64,000 nt of DNA from Thiotrichales bacterium (lineage in GTDB: Bacteria; Pseudomonadota; Gammaproteobacteria; Beggiatoales; Beggiatoaceae). Within the stretch, counting starts at the first letter, position 1. Each line of letters opens with the position of its first letter. Below, piece by piece: positions 55,746 to 64,000 of the stretch. Made by a program: the position numbers and the translations under genes. Under the pieces are notes generated by a model that searched no databases, was not told where the DNA came from, and was given only the letters and a program-made list of their open reading frames with translations. The DNA lies in the NCBI GenBank assembly GCA_016745035.1, contig JADGDE010000001.1, forward strand, positions 534,507 to 598,506, given 5' to 3'.

Positions 55746-57890
55746 ATGCCTTATCTAATTAATCAAATTCAACGCATTAGTGCTTGTATCGCACTGGCTT
55801 TATGCCTCGTTGCGCCACTAAGTATGGCAAAGGGTAATGACGGATCAGTTAAGGATATATTGTCTTTATCAATACAAGACCTGATGGACTTGAAAATCAG
55901 CACCGGCACGCGCACCCGCGAAAAAAGCAGCTTAGTCCCAGCGGTGGTCACGGTGATTACTGCCGAAGATATTCGTAATTTTGGTTATGCCGATGTCGCT
56001 GAGGCACTTAGCCATACCGTTGGCTTTGTTGAAACCGATGATTTAGTCATGCACAATTTTGGTGTGCGTGGTATTCATGCGGGCTTGCGAGCGGGAAATC
56101 GTACGATTAAATTTATGATCAACGGGCAAACGGTGAGCTTTCGCGCCAGTAGTCAAAATTTTATTGGCCCCGAACTGATGCCGATGGCATTGATTGAACG
56201 CATTGAAATCATACGCGGCCCGGTTTCAGCCTTATATGGCGCGAATGCGTTTTTGGGCGTGGTCAATATTATTACCCGTGAGGGCAAACAGTTTAAGCGC
56301 AAAGGGCAACAATTGACACTGAGCACTGAAAGCTTGGAATCAGGCAGTGGTGGTGTACGCGCAAGCTTTGCAGGTGGGGGGAAACAAGGCAAATTAGATT
56401 ATCAATTGGGCTTGAGTGTGGCGCGTTTAAACCGCGCGGGATTAGATTTACCTCAAGGCTCGCCGCTATATCATTTATTTGCCAATGGTGAGAGTGGACG
56501 ACAATTAAGCACCGAAAGTGATAACTCGCACCCATTGTCTTTTTATGCGCGCATGAATTGGAAAGCAACCCGTGATCGGCGCTTTAGCTTAAGTGGTTTT
56601 TATCAACAATTAGATGCTCAGCAGAATTTTTCCGATCTTAGCCCTTTGCGCAGCAGTGGCAATAGCCGTGTTGGGCTGGATAATGGTTTTTTGCGTTTAG
56701 ATTGGCAAGAGGATTGGAGTGATATTTGGCAAACACGGGTATTTGCGACTTGGTCACAAGGTGGCAGCAATGACAATGACCGGGTTGAAGTGGGTGCTGA
56801 GGGCTATTTTTTACGCCGAGAAACTGGGTATCAAGGCATTGATGTCGGTATCGAATTGATGGGCAAATTAAATAAAAATAATACCTTGCTTATGGGGGTG
56901 GATTACAGTTCAGAACAATATGACTTAGAAGCCTTCAGTCAAGTAAACCGTCTTTCGGGGCAAGGGGATGCCTTAAATTTGCCGCGCCGTAAACAAATGT
57001 ATAACTACGGTGTTTATTCACAATGGCAGCACAATTTTACAAAACCTTGGTTACAAAGTCAGTGGCATTTAACCTTGGGCTATCGTCATGATCACCATTC
57101 ATATAGTGAGGGGCAAAATTCTTATCGTGCCGGTTTGGTCGCTGAACTCCCCGATGGTAAAGTTTTAAAACTGTTGCTCGGCAGTGCTTTCCAAGCCCCC
57201 TCTTCAGAACTTTTATTTCGTGAAGCGGTACAAGGCGGCGATATTGTCGGTAATCCGCAATTGGCTTCCCAGCAGGCAGAAACGGCTGAACTCAGCTTAT
57301 TATGGCCTTTGTCTTCGCGCTTACAGCTCACCACCACCTTATTTGCCACCCGTATTCGAGATTTAGTGCAATACCAAAGTCTGCGCAATAACCGTTTAGC
57401 CCGTAATAGCACCGATAGCTTGAGTCGAGGCATTGAACTAGAAGCGCGTTATGTCGCCGCCCCGTGGCAAATTTATGCCAATGCCCTGTGGCAACAAACG
57501 CGCATTGAAGATAATCCCTATAATTTATTTGTCTTAAATGAACGCGAAGAGGGGAGTTTATTTCCTGAATACAGTGTGAACTTAGGCATGAGCTATCTTT
57601 GGAAAGCCCAAAAATTACGCCTCAGTTTTGATAACCGTTATGTGGCCGAGCGTCCAGCATCAACACAAAATGTCCAGCTAGCGCAGCGGTTTTATACTAT
57701 TTCTGCCTATTTAGATTCCACTTTAACGCTGAGCACGGACGCGTTTTCTTTTATTAAAGGCAAGAGCGCTACGCTACGTTTTCAAGTTCGCGATCTTTGG
57801 GATAATGCCTATGTTAATCCGGGGTTTGGCGGCATTGATATACCCAGTTTAGGACGGCGTTATTGGTTAAGTTTTGAGCAACATTTTTAA
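55746..57890 (+). CDS. TonB-dependent outer-membrane receptor
   Basis: 714 residues. A signal peptide (about 1-28) is followed by a short segment (ILSLSIQDLMDLKIST, typical of this receptor class) and a plug domain with VPAVVTVITAEDIRNFGY, VRGIHAGLRAG and IERIEIIRGPVSALYGANAFLGVVNIIT. The rest is a 22-strand barrel ending in a C-terminal aromatic residue (SFEQHF), the BAM signal. It imports a scarce large ligand with energy from TonB. The next gene, 14 bases downstream, is a periplasmic-binding lipoprotein, so the ligand may pass to it (inference). Confidence 0.88.
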   Translation: MPYLINQIQRISACIALALCLVAPLSMAKGNDGSVKDILSLSIQDLMDLKISTGTRTREKSSLVPAVVTVITAEDIRNFGYADVAEALSHTVGFVETDDLVMHNFGVRGIHAGLRAGNRTIKFMINGQTVSFRASSQNFIGPELMPMALIERIEIIRGPVSALYGANAFLGVVNIITREGKQFKRKGQQLTLSTESLESGSGGVRASFAGGGKQGKLDYQLGLSVARLNRAGLDLPQGSPLYHLFANGESGRQLSTESDNSHPLSFYARMNWKATRDRRFSLSGFYQQLDAQQNFSDLSPLRSSGNSRVGLDNGFLRLDWQEDWSDIWQTRVFATWSQGGSNDNDRVEVGAEGYFLRRETGYQGIDVGIELMGKLNKNNTLLMGVDYSSEQYDLEAFSQVNRLSGQGDALNLPRRKQMYNYGVYSQWQHNFTKPWLQSQWHLTLGYRHDHHSYSEGQNSYRAGLVAELPDGKVLKLLLGSAFQAPSSELLFREAVQGGDIVGNPQLASQQAETAELSLLWPLSSRLQLTTTLFATRIRDLVQYQSLRNNRLARNSTDSLSRGIELEARYVAAPWQIYANALWQQTRIEDNPYNLFVLNEREEGSLFPEYSVNLGMSYLWKAQKLRLSFDNRYVAERPASTQNVQLAQRFYTISAYLDSTLTLSTDAFSFIKGKSATLRFQVRDLWDNAYVNPGFGGIDIPSLGRRYWLSFEQHF

Positions 57891-57904
57891 TTTGAGCACC
57901 CCCC

Positions 57905-59203
57905 ATGATAAAACTAAAAAAACATTTGTTTGCCTTGCTTGGCTTAAGCATGATACTCAGCGCTTGTGGGGGCGGAGAGGATACACCACTTAGCTTTGAT
58001 CCCTTTATCGATCAATTCGATCCCAATGCTTATAATCTCGGTTTTTTTCCGTTATACCCTTATCGGCGTGATGCCAAACTGCTGGCTGTCGAACAAATCA
58101 ATGCTATTGGTGGCATCTTAGGCGGTAAGCGCTTAAATATTGTTGCGGCTAATTTCCAAACCGCTGATGCTTTTGAAGTGATCGATATACAAGCCACTGC
58201 CCGAAAAATGATAGAAGAATACAATATCCCTATCATCGGTTCCGGCTCTTCCTATGTGGTAAAAAAATTAGCGGAAATTACTGTCCCTCACCAAACGTTA
58301 TTGGTGGGGGATTCCTCGACCTCGCCGAGTATTACCGATCTGGATGACAATGATTTAGTCTTTCGTGTCCCTCCCTCTGATTTGTTTGCCGCCCAAGTTT
58401 TAGCCGAGTTGGTATGGCAAGCTGGGGCAAGAACATGCAGCAGTTTATACACAGAAACAGATAGCTATGGCGCAGGCTTAACCCAAGCCTTTGCTGAGAG
58501 CTTCAGTGCTAAAGGGGGGGTGTTGCTCAACAATGTAGCATTACCAAAAAATCTAACCACGGGCTTCGGGGCTTATTTGCCCGGTATTTATACCGCACAG
58601 CCTGATTGCGTGTTTCCAGTTTTATTACGCAGTACCACCACCGCTAATTTTATAAATGAAGCCGCCAGCATTGATTTTAAGGGCTTTTATATTTTCTCAG
58701 ATGCCGCACTGGCGGCAGGTTTTACCGAAAGCATTGCTAATTCAGATAATTTACGTGGCAGCATGGCCGCTACCCCCGGTTTTGGTTTGCGTGACAGTTT
58801 TGAATATCAGCAATTTGCCGACCTGTATCAAGCCCAATTTCAACAAACGGCACTTAATTTTAGCGCCCATGCTTATGATTTAATCATGGTCTTAAGTTTA
58901 GCCATTGAGCGGGCTGGGGTGATAAATAATACCGATAATCCCACAGGTGAAATGGTGCGAGATAGCTTAAGAGCGGTGATGAACCCGCCGGGCGAGCCGA
59001 TTGCACCGAGTCAAATTGCAAGAGGTCTTGAACTCATTCGCCAAGGTGTGGAAGTAGACTTTTATGGTGCGTCCAATGCCGATATGGGCTGGGATAATAA
59101 TGGCGATGTGGTCGGAGAACCGGTTTATGATGTCTATCACTATTCCGAAATCACGAAAGCATTAGAACAAACACAACAAATTGTGATTAAAGTCGGTTTA
59201 TGA
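57905..59203 (+). CDS. periplasmic-binding lipoprotein, leucine/amino-acid type (Peripla_BP_6-like)
   Basis: 432 residues. The lipobox LSAC (Cys22) is followed by GGG and a type I periplasmic-binding fold: AVEQINAIGGILGGKRLNIV, IIGSGSSYVVKKLAE, LVFRVPPSDLFAAQVLAELV and YGAGLTQAFAESF, all typical of LivJ-type proteins. The permease and ATPase genes usually found with such a protein are absent. It is in one operon with the TonB receptor, so the protein may act as a periplasmic or surface relay or as a sensor. Confidence 0.82.
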   Translation: MIKLKKHLFALLGLSMILSACGGGEDTPLSFDPFIDQFDPNAYNLGFFPLYPYRRDAKLLAVEQINAIGGILGGKRLNIVAANFQTADAFEVIDIQATARKMIEEYNIPIIGSGSSYVVKKLAEITVPHQTLLVGDSSTSPSITDLDDNDLVFRVPPSDLFAAQVLAELVWQAGARTCSSLYTETDSYGAGLTQAFAESFSAKGGVLLNNVALPKNLTTGFGAYLPGIYTAQPDCVFPVLLRSTTTANFINEAASIDFKGFYIFSDAALAAGFTESIANSDNLRGSMAATPGFGLRDSFEYQQFADLYQAQFQQTALNFSAHAYDLIMVLSLAIERAGVINNTDNPTGEMVRDSLRAVMNPPGEPIAPSQIARGLELIRQGVEVDFYGASNADMGWDNNGDVVGEPVYDVYHYSEITKALEQTQQIVIKVGL

Positions 59204-59209
59204 TGGGAT

Positions 59210-61087
59210 TTAACTGTCACGTTGCTGAATCGCACGGACTCCCCCTTGTTGCTGTAAATCTTTTAATTTTCGATTAAATTGTTTCAATAAGTGTGCGGAT
59301 TTTGGCTGTTGTTTATTCAATAATAGATAAGTATTAGGTGGTTGTTTGGCAATCAGTGGGGCTGAAAATAGAAAATTATCTGTTGTTAAGGCGCTGGGCA
59401 AATGTTGTGCTGAAAGCAAGACCATGTAACGCTGTGATAACAAAGCGGCTAAAGCTTGGGATGCGGGCACAGTTTGCAAATGTATCGGCTGTGTTTGGCT
59501 GGCTTGTAAACAGCGTAAAATGATTTCCAGCATCGCATTTGTTTGGGGGGCAACCATTGCCACCGATAAAACCTGCTGTTGTGCGGTTAAGCTGTCCAAA
59601 GACAAAGTCAGTATGTCTGTATCCGCTGTTTGACTCCGTGCGCTAAATTGAATAGGGACTTTTTTTTTATCGTATGGTGTGGGCACTTTACCCACAAGTT
59701 GTAAATGTTTGGCATCAAATTGCAGCCAAGTAGGTAAAGCACCTAAGGGCTTTATGTCATAAAAGCGCTGTAGTTGTTTGAACCTCACGGGTAAAAAAAA
59801 ATTAAGATCTTGCCCAGCTAAAAGCTTAAGCTCTACCGTGGGCGTTTGCCAATAAGATTGTTGTTTTGGCGGTGAATCTTCAAGGGGTTTTTGGTTTAAA
59901 AGTTGGTCGGTAATCGAATCTATTTGCCGATTTTCTTGTTGATGGTTTTTACCTTGTTGTAACCGTGTTTTCAAAGAGCTTAAAACACTGTCTTTGACTT
60001 TAAGTCGACTTAACACCTCTACATAAGTCATCACTTTATCCCAATTTTGTTGGCGTAAAGCACCCTCTGCCCAACTCAAATAACGCCGCTCTAAAGAAGC
60101 CAAGCGAGCTAAAGCCATTTCATTGTCGGCATCTATATCCAATATATTTAAATAACAACTAAGGGCTGATTCTGTCCCCTCAGAGCTAAGTTTTTTTTGT
60201 TGTTCGTATTCTTTACAGCGCCTTAATTGCGTTTTAAGCACTTGTTGTTGATTTAAGGCGCGTTTTTTGGCTTCACTTTGGCGAAATTTTTCTAATAATC
60301 GCTCTGTTTTTTGCACGGCTAAGGCGCGCGTATCGACTTGCCCGGCAAAATAAACATCATGGCGTAAATAGCTTTGTTCAGAGGGGACTTGTTGATTATC
60401 AGTAGCCTGCATGACCGCTTCACGAACCCGTTTAAATAATTGTTCCACCAATAAATTTGGGGTGTTAATTAATTGTTTTAGTTCTTTGGTATAAGGACTA
60501 TTACGACCTTTTCCATCACGGGCAATTTTACCCGGTGTGGTTGAATAAGCGATGAGAGTACCTGCGGGCGCTACTATTTTTGCAAGCCCTGGACTTATCC
60601 CTGTTTGTGTTTGATATTTTGGATGCAAACGGCAAGCATCCAAAATAAGAATATTGCTGGCATTGCCAACCAATTCGATTTCTTCTAAAACCCGTGTTAA
60701 TGGCACAGTTCTACGTTGAATTGGCTCAAGTTTATCTACAGGTGAGCTATCAAGCGGTAACAAATAATTACTCTGTTGATATTGCACTGCGTGCCCAGAA
60801 TAATAAAACACCCCGGTACTATCTTTGTCTAAACGGTTACTAAATTCACGCAGCGCTTTTAATGTCTCAGCACGGTTTATATCGGTTTTGAGAATCACCT
60901 CAAAACCCAAACCCTGAAAAGCCGCAGCCATGTCTTTTGCATCATTGATAGCGTTATTTAAAGGGCTATCTTGATAATTACCATTACCAATCACTAAAGC
61001 GACTTTGTCGCTGGCAATTGCTGAAGAAAGTAATATAAGGGAAAAAAGGCAACTAACAATAAATTTACTGCATACATCAGTAAGCAT
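59210..61087 (-). CDS. caspase-like (C14) protein with C-terminal binding-protein-like domain
   Basis: 625 residues from the ATG at 61087; two earlier ATGs (61117, 61111) are possible. A signal peptide precedes a peptidase C14 domain with KVALVIGNGNYQ, the catalytic His in FYYSGHAVQ (about 102) and Cys in ILDACR (about 153). A helical part (about 265-390, TPR-like) follows, then an Ig-like segment (about 410-500) and a C-terminal 120 residues (VLSVAMVAPQTN onwards) that resemble half of a solute-binding fold, by eye only. Bacterial caspase-like proteins cleave after Arg/Lys. The gene overlaps the upstream Sel1 lipoprotein gene by 11 bases. Confidence 0.75.
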   Translation of the reverse strand: MLTDVCSKFIVSCLFSLILLSSAIASDKVALVIGNGNYQDSPLNNAINDAKDMAAAFQGLGFEVILKTDINRAETLKALREFSNRLDKDSTGVFYYSGHAVQYQQSNYLLPLDSSPVDKLEPIQRRTVPLTRVLEEIELVGNASNILILDACRLHPKYQTQTGISPGLAKIVAPAGTLIAYSTTPGKIARDGKGRNSPYTKELKQLINTPNLLVEQLFKRVREAVMQATDNQQVPSEQSYLRHDVYFAGQVDTRALAVQKTERLLEKFRQSEAKKRALNQQQVLKTQLRRCKEYEQQKKLSSEGTESALSCYLNILDIDADNEMALARLASLERRYLSWAEGALRQQNWDKVMTYVEVLSRLKVKDSVLSSLKTRLQQGKNHQQENRQIDSITDQLLNQKPLEDSPPKQQSYWQTPTVELKLLAGQDLNFFLPVRFKQLQRFYDIKPLGALPTWLQFDAKHLQLVGKVPTPYDKKKVPIQFSARSQTADTDILTLSLDSLTAQQQVLSVAMVAPQTNAMLEIILRCLQASQTQPIHLQTVPASQALAALLSQRYMVLLSAQHLPSALTTDNFLFSAPLIAKQPPNTYLLLNKQQPKSAHLLKQFNRKLKDLQQQGGVRAIQQRDS

Positions 61088-61820
61088 TGGCAATTTTAGC
61101 GGCTTTATCATGTGCATCTATCAATTCTTTTTGCGTAAATAAACCAGCGATGGAATCACGTAGTACTTGTGCTTGTTGGATACCTGACTGAACAGCGAGG
61201 GTTAACCAAATATAAGCAGCTTGATAATCCTTTCTCACACCCCGACCATCGGCATACATCATACCGAGTTTCAGTTGTGCCTCAGCATGACCTTGTGATG
61301 CCAATAGTTGGCAATGATGTAAGGCATTAGCATAATCCATCTTTTCATAACTACGGTCGCAAGCCTGCAAAGTCTTTGCCTGTTGTCCGTGATGGTCGCG
61401 TTTTTTTAACGAAAATTGCTGTGCCAGCGCCTGTTTTTTTGCCACTGCTTGAGCAAAGTTAAACACGACATCAGGGCAGGAAAATTGGTAGCCTTGACTT
61501 AATTTATCTAACTGTATTTGTTTTTTAGGTAATTTTTCATAACGTTTAGCAACTTGGTCGCAACGCTTGGCTTGGGCAGCTTTTAAGGTTTTTAATACAG
61601 CTTGATACGCCTTATCTTGCTCATGAACAAAAACAAAACGAGTAATAGGGTCAATATAACTTTGTTTCAATAACATCTTAACTTCATGTTGAATTTTTTG
61701 TTGCGTTGTGATTTTTGCGTCGGGTACAACAGGCTTGGTCTGCGGTAGACAAGCTGTCAATAAAAGCGTTAAAAAAATCCAATAATGCTTAACAATAGAT
61801 AAACTAGCGTCCCATTTCAT
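61077..61820 (-). CDS. Sel1-repeat lipoprotein
   Basis: 247 residues from the ATG at 61820, chosen because a signal peptide with lipobox (LLLTAC, Cys about 24) follows; the frame is open 36 codons further upstream. The C-terminal part has Sel1-like repeats (ASQGHAEAQLKLGMMYADGRGVRKDYQAAYIWLTLAVQ in parts, about 165-215). Sel1 repeats bind protein partners. The stop codon lies inside the first codons of the caspase-like gene, so the two are translationally coupled and probably work together. Confidence 0.72.
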   Translation of the reverse strand: MKWDASLSIVKHYWIFLTLLLTACLPQTKPVVPDAKITTQQKIQHEVKMLLKQSYIDPITRFVFVHEQDKAYQAVLKTLKAAQAKRCDQVAKRYEKLPKKQIQLDKLSQGYQFSCPDVVFNFAQAVAKKQALAQQFSLKKRDHHGQQAKTLQACDRSYEKMDYANALHHCQLLASQGHAEAQLKLGMMYADGRGVRKDYQAAYIWLTLAVQSGIQQAQVLRDSIAGLFTQKELIDAHDKAAKIANAY

Positions 61821-62011
61821 TAATATTATATCCCCCATAATTAGGCAAGATGGCATTGTAACAACTTTTATTCTTGGTCTTTTGGGCAACTCATTAAATT
61901 CTACCCATATGCTAATAAAAAATAACATGCTTTTTAATTAATGCGATATAATATTAGTTAAGCAGTATATACTAATATACTAAACCCTAGACCATAACGA
62001 GGGATTGTGTT

Positions 62012-62365
62012 ATGTCTTATGATAACCTCTATCATGCCTCAGCGCATGATGATACGCCTCTGTACCTTGCCACGCCCAATTTAGAAAAAACCAAAGGTGA
62101 GAGTAGCAGTGTCCAATTACCCAACGGTTTTCTTCATGCCGATGTGGTTGATTTTCTCAATGATTTTGGCATGGCCGTCGAGAGCAAGGCAATCTTGATT
62201 ATGCGCGAATTGGTAGTCGGCAACCCAGCCGTTGCCAGTGAGGCTTATCAGTACATGCCCAAATTATTACAGTGGCTCAAGCAAAAACAACTCGAGAGCA
62301 GTAGCTTTGAAGAGCTGGGAACCATTCTCGGAGCACTGGTCACGACCTATAGCCGCAACAATTAA
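62012..62365 (+). CDS. small cytoplasmic protein of unknown function
   Basis: 117 residues without signal peptide or membrane segment; not recognised. The first 35 residues look flexible, the rest (VDFLNDFGMAVESKAILIMRELVVGNP onward) is predicted alpha-helical with a Gly-Asn-Pro turn in the middle. A TATAAT box lies at 61947-61952 and a GAGGG ribosome site before the ATG. The stop codon TAA is made of TA and the first base of a mobile-element remnant. Confidence 0.6.
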   Translation: MSYDNLYHASAHDDTPLYLATPNLEKTKGESSSVQLPNGFLHADVVDFLNDFGMAVESKAILIMRELVVGNPAVASEAYQYMPKLLQWLKQKQLESSSFEELGTILGALVTTYSRNN

Positions 62366-62399
62366 AGGTGTTACGCAAAGGCTAAATCTTACGAAGGTG
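62365..62399. mobile_element. MITE-like element, one-ended remnant (copy 9)
   Basis: Left end only, AAGGTGTTACGCAAAGGCTAA, is visible in part (the conserved core is GTTACGCAAAGGCTAA). It fills the gap between the convergent small unknown gene and the acyltransferase gene, and supplies the third base of the TAA stop of the former. Confidence 0.55.
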
Positions 62400-63314
62400 C
62401 TAATAAAACCGCGCCTCGCCTTCAGGGCGATCTTTAAAACGCCGATGCACCCACAAATATTGCTCGGGTGCTTGGCGTATAGTCGTTTCGATAATCTGAT
62501 TTAAACGGCTGACATCCTCGAACATATCGCCGCTGGGAAAATCTTCCAAAGCCGGTAAAAATTCCACTTTGTAGCCCTGATTATTCGGCAAACGACAACT
62601 GCTATAAGGCACAATAGCCGCGCCTGTCATTTTCGCCAGCCGCACAGTGGCATTGTTGGTCGCTGCCATCACGCCAAAAAAGGGCGCAAAAATCCCCTCA
62701 CCACTGTTTTGATCTGGTGCAAACCACACGGCTTTATTTTGCCTCAAGGCTTTGATCATCTGGCGGATATTATCACGACGAATACCGCCGCCTGAGTGAA
62801 GATTGCGGTTACTGATAATCAAATAATCTAGCAAGGGGTTTTCATGCGCACGGTAAGCAAAATGAATCAGCGCTTGCATGACGCTAAAACGCAAACCAAT
62901 TTCCAATGTGGTGTAATGGGCGCTGAATAGAATCACCCCTTTACCTCGACTTTGTGCCGCTTGCAAATGTTCCAACCCCTCAACCGTGCCCAAAGCTTGT
63001 ATCCGCGCAGCAGAACCCCACCACGCAAAACCTGTTTCAATTAAAGTAACCCCCAAATTCTCAAAGTGTTTTTCTAGCAGTTCGCTTTGCTGCTCGGGGC
63101 TTAATTCTGGAAAACATAAGCTAATATTTTTCGCCGCGATGGGATAACGGCGTTTGCGGCTTAAGCGTAAAAACAAACGCCCAATGCCTCGACCGAGGTT
63201 CATTTGCCAGCCATAAGGCAATTGCACTATCAACCATAACAAGGCGACAAACAGCCAAATGCCCCAATAACGTGGGTGCAAAAATGTCCATTGAAATGCA
63301 TGGTTTTTATTCAT
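62400..63314 (-). CDS. lipid A late acyltransferase (LpxL/HtrB family)
   Basis: 304 residues. The membrane segment (about 13-33) and the catalytic His-x4-Glu motif (HYTTLE, about residue 132) are present, with VWFAPDQNSGEGIFAPFFG (the substrate-binding block) and the C-terminal YLWVHRRFKDRPEGE. It adds lauroyl or myristoyl chains to the Kdo-lipid A precursor at the inner membrane. The start overlaps the end of tmk by four bases. Confidence 0.9.
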   Translation of the reverse strand: MNKNHAFQWTFLHPRYWGIWLFVALLWLIVQLPYGWQMNLGRGIGRLFLRLSRKRRYPIAAKNISLCFPELSPEQQSELLEKHFENLGVTLIETGFAWWGSAARIQALGTVEGLEHLQAAQSRGKGVILFSAHYTTLEIGLRFSVMQALIHFAYRAHENPLLDYLIISNRNLHSGGGIRRDNIRQMIKALRQNKAVWFAPDQNSGEGIFAPFFGVMAATNNATVRLAKMTGAAIVPYSSCRLPNNQGYKVEFLPALEDFPSGDMFEDVSRLNQIIETTIRQAPEQYLWVHRRFKDRPEGEARFY

Positions 63315-63907
63315 TGTGGCAAGGCATTGAGGATTTGCGCAAACACGGCATCTTCAGCTTGCGCCGCATCAATGATGGCATAGCGCTCAGGCGCAGCTTT
63401 GGCGCGGTCTAAATATACCGCACGAACCCGATGAAAAAAATCTAATTCTTGCTGCTCAAAGCGGTCGCTGGCTTCACCGCGATTACGAGCGCGTTGCAAG
63501 CCCAGTTCCGGTTCTAAATCAAAAATAAAACTCAAACCCGGCTGCAAACCTTGTTGCACCCACATCTCCAACACTGCAATCCGTGCCATCGACAAACCCC
63601 GTCCACCGCCTTGATAGGCATAGCTGGCATCAGTGAAGCGGTCGCTTAAGACCCATTGCCCTTGCGCTAAGGCTGGTTTAATCACTTGATGTAAATGTTC
63701 CGCACGGGCTGCAAACATCAATAACAATTCGGTGTCATCGCTCATGTCATGATTGAGCAATAAGCCGCGCAATTGCTCGCCGAGCTGCGTGCCGCCCGGC
63801 TCCCGGGTACTACACACCCCTAGCCCTTGCGCTTGCAAGTGTTTTTCTAAGCGCTGAATTTGCGTACTTTTGCCGCCGCCTTCAATGCCTTCAAAACAAA
63901 TAAACAT
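63311..63907 (-). CDS. tmk: thymidylate kinase
   Basis: 198 residues from the ATG at 63907, where the family start MFICFEGIEGGGKSTQ lies; seven extra codons upstream are unlikely. The P-loop EGIEGGGKST (about 7-16), DR(Y/F)-type block LSDRFTDASYAYQGGGRG (lid and base region) and the C-terminal AQAEDAVFAQI are seen. It phosphorylates dTMP to dTDP. The genes run ABC-ATPase, tmk, acyltransferase. Confidence 0.93.
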   Translation of the reverse strand: MFICFEGIEGGGKSTQIQRLEKHLQAQGLGVCSTREPGGTQLGEQLRGLLLNHDMSDDTELLLMFAARAEHLHQVIKPALAQGQWVLSDRFTDASYAYQGGGRGLSMARIAVLEMWVQQGLQPGLSFIFDLEPELGLQRARNRGEASDRFEQQELDFFHRVRAVYLDRAKAAPERYAIIDAAQAEDAVFAQILNALPQ

Positions 63908-63920
63908 GCTGATAATTCCT

Positions 63921-64000
63921 TTAGGCAAACAAAGCCGCTTTTAACAAGCTTTGCGTATAAGGGTGCTGGGGCGCTTGAAATAAGGTTTCGGTCTCCGCCT
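63921..64000 (-). CDS. ABC transporter ATPase, C-terminal end only
   Basis: The last 26 codons of a minus-strand gene that enters from the right edge: AETETLFQAPQHPYTQSLLKAALFA. HPYTQSLL is the C-terminal signature of oligopeptide/dipeptide-type ABC ATPases (Opp/Dpp/YejF group). It ends 14 bases before the tmk start and probably shares a transcript with it. Confidence 0.75.
   Translation of the reverse strand, partial: AETETLFQAPQHPYTQSLLKAALFA

Overview
The window looks like chromosome of a sulfur-oxidising gammaproteobacterium of the Thiotrichales type (Beggiatoa/Thiothrix relatives). This is an inference. It rests on a secreted Gly/Asn/Tyr-rich protein like the sulfur globule envelope proteins, a type II secretion locus, lipid A acyltransferase, RsmI, PanD and RuvB of gammaproteobacterial form, many secreted DUF1566/LVIVD/lamin-tail/caspase proteins, and an AT-leaning composition. 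No rRNA, tRNA, CRISPR array or prophage was seen.

Layout. 1-3.3 kb: an adenylating enzyme (5' end outside the window), its free carrier protein, and a convergent phosphatase-like TPR protein that lacks expected metal ligands. 3.3-7.1 kb: secreted or membrane proteins of unknown role and a PolB-type exonuclease relative without its acidic residues. 7.1-19.1 kb: rluC-ruvB, an HD-GYP protein, two Ter-type phosphoribosyltransferases, a 377-base gene-free stretch with a strongly folded RNA candidate (possible HEARO/omega RNA), DUF167, a CcmG-like thioredoxin, vapBC, serS, and a FecR/DUF58/lipase group. 19.2-31.9 kb: LVIVD propeller protein, gyrA with a coupled CZB gene, and a 2093-residue mosaic surface protein. 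32.3-42.5 kb: apbE, sulfur globule-like gene, a TRAP permease pair without its binding protein, modABC behind an MscS channel gene, a duplicated-domain coiled-coil protein, panD. 42.6-48.7 kb: rsmI, gspK, gspL, and a single-chain MmeI-type restriction-modification enzyme. 48.7-64 kb: lamin-tail protein, chemoreceptor, SulP transporter, tatD, radA, a TonB receptor plus periplasmic-binding lipoprotein, a Sel1 lipoprotein coupled to a caspase-like protein, lpxL-type acyltransferase, tmk and the end of an ABC ATPase gene.

The most unusual recurring structure is a family of at least nine small non-coding elements (about 77-87 or 133-134 bp when complete). Their inverted ends read ACTGATGTTACGCA, they are usually bordered by TA, and they sit beside gene 3' ends. 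In four cases element bases form part of the stop codon of the neighbouring gene. They look like non-autonomous transposons (MITEs); no matching transposase lies in the window.

Gene functions are read from motifs and remembered family features only; no database search was run.
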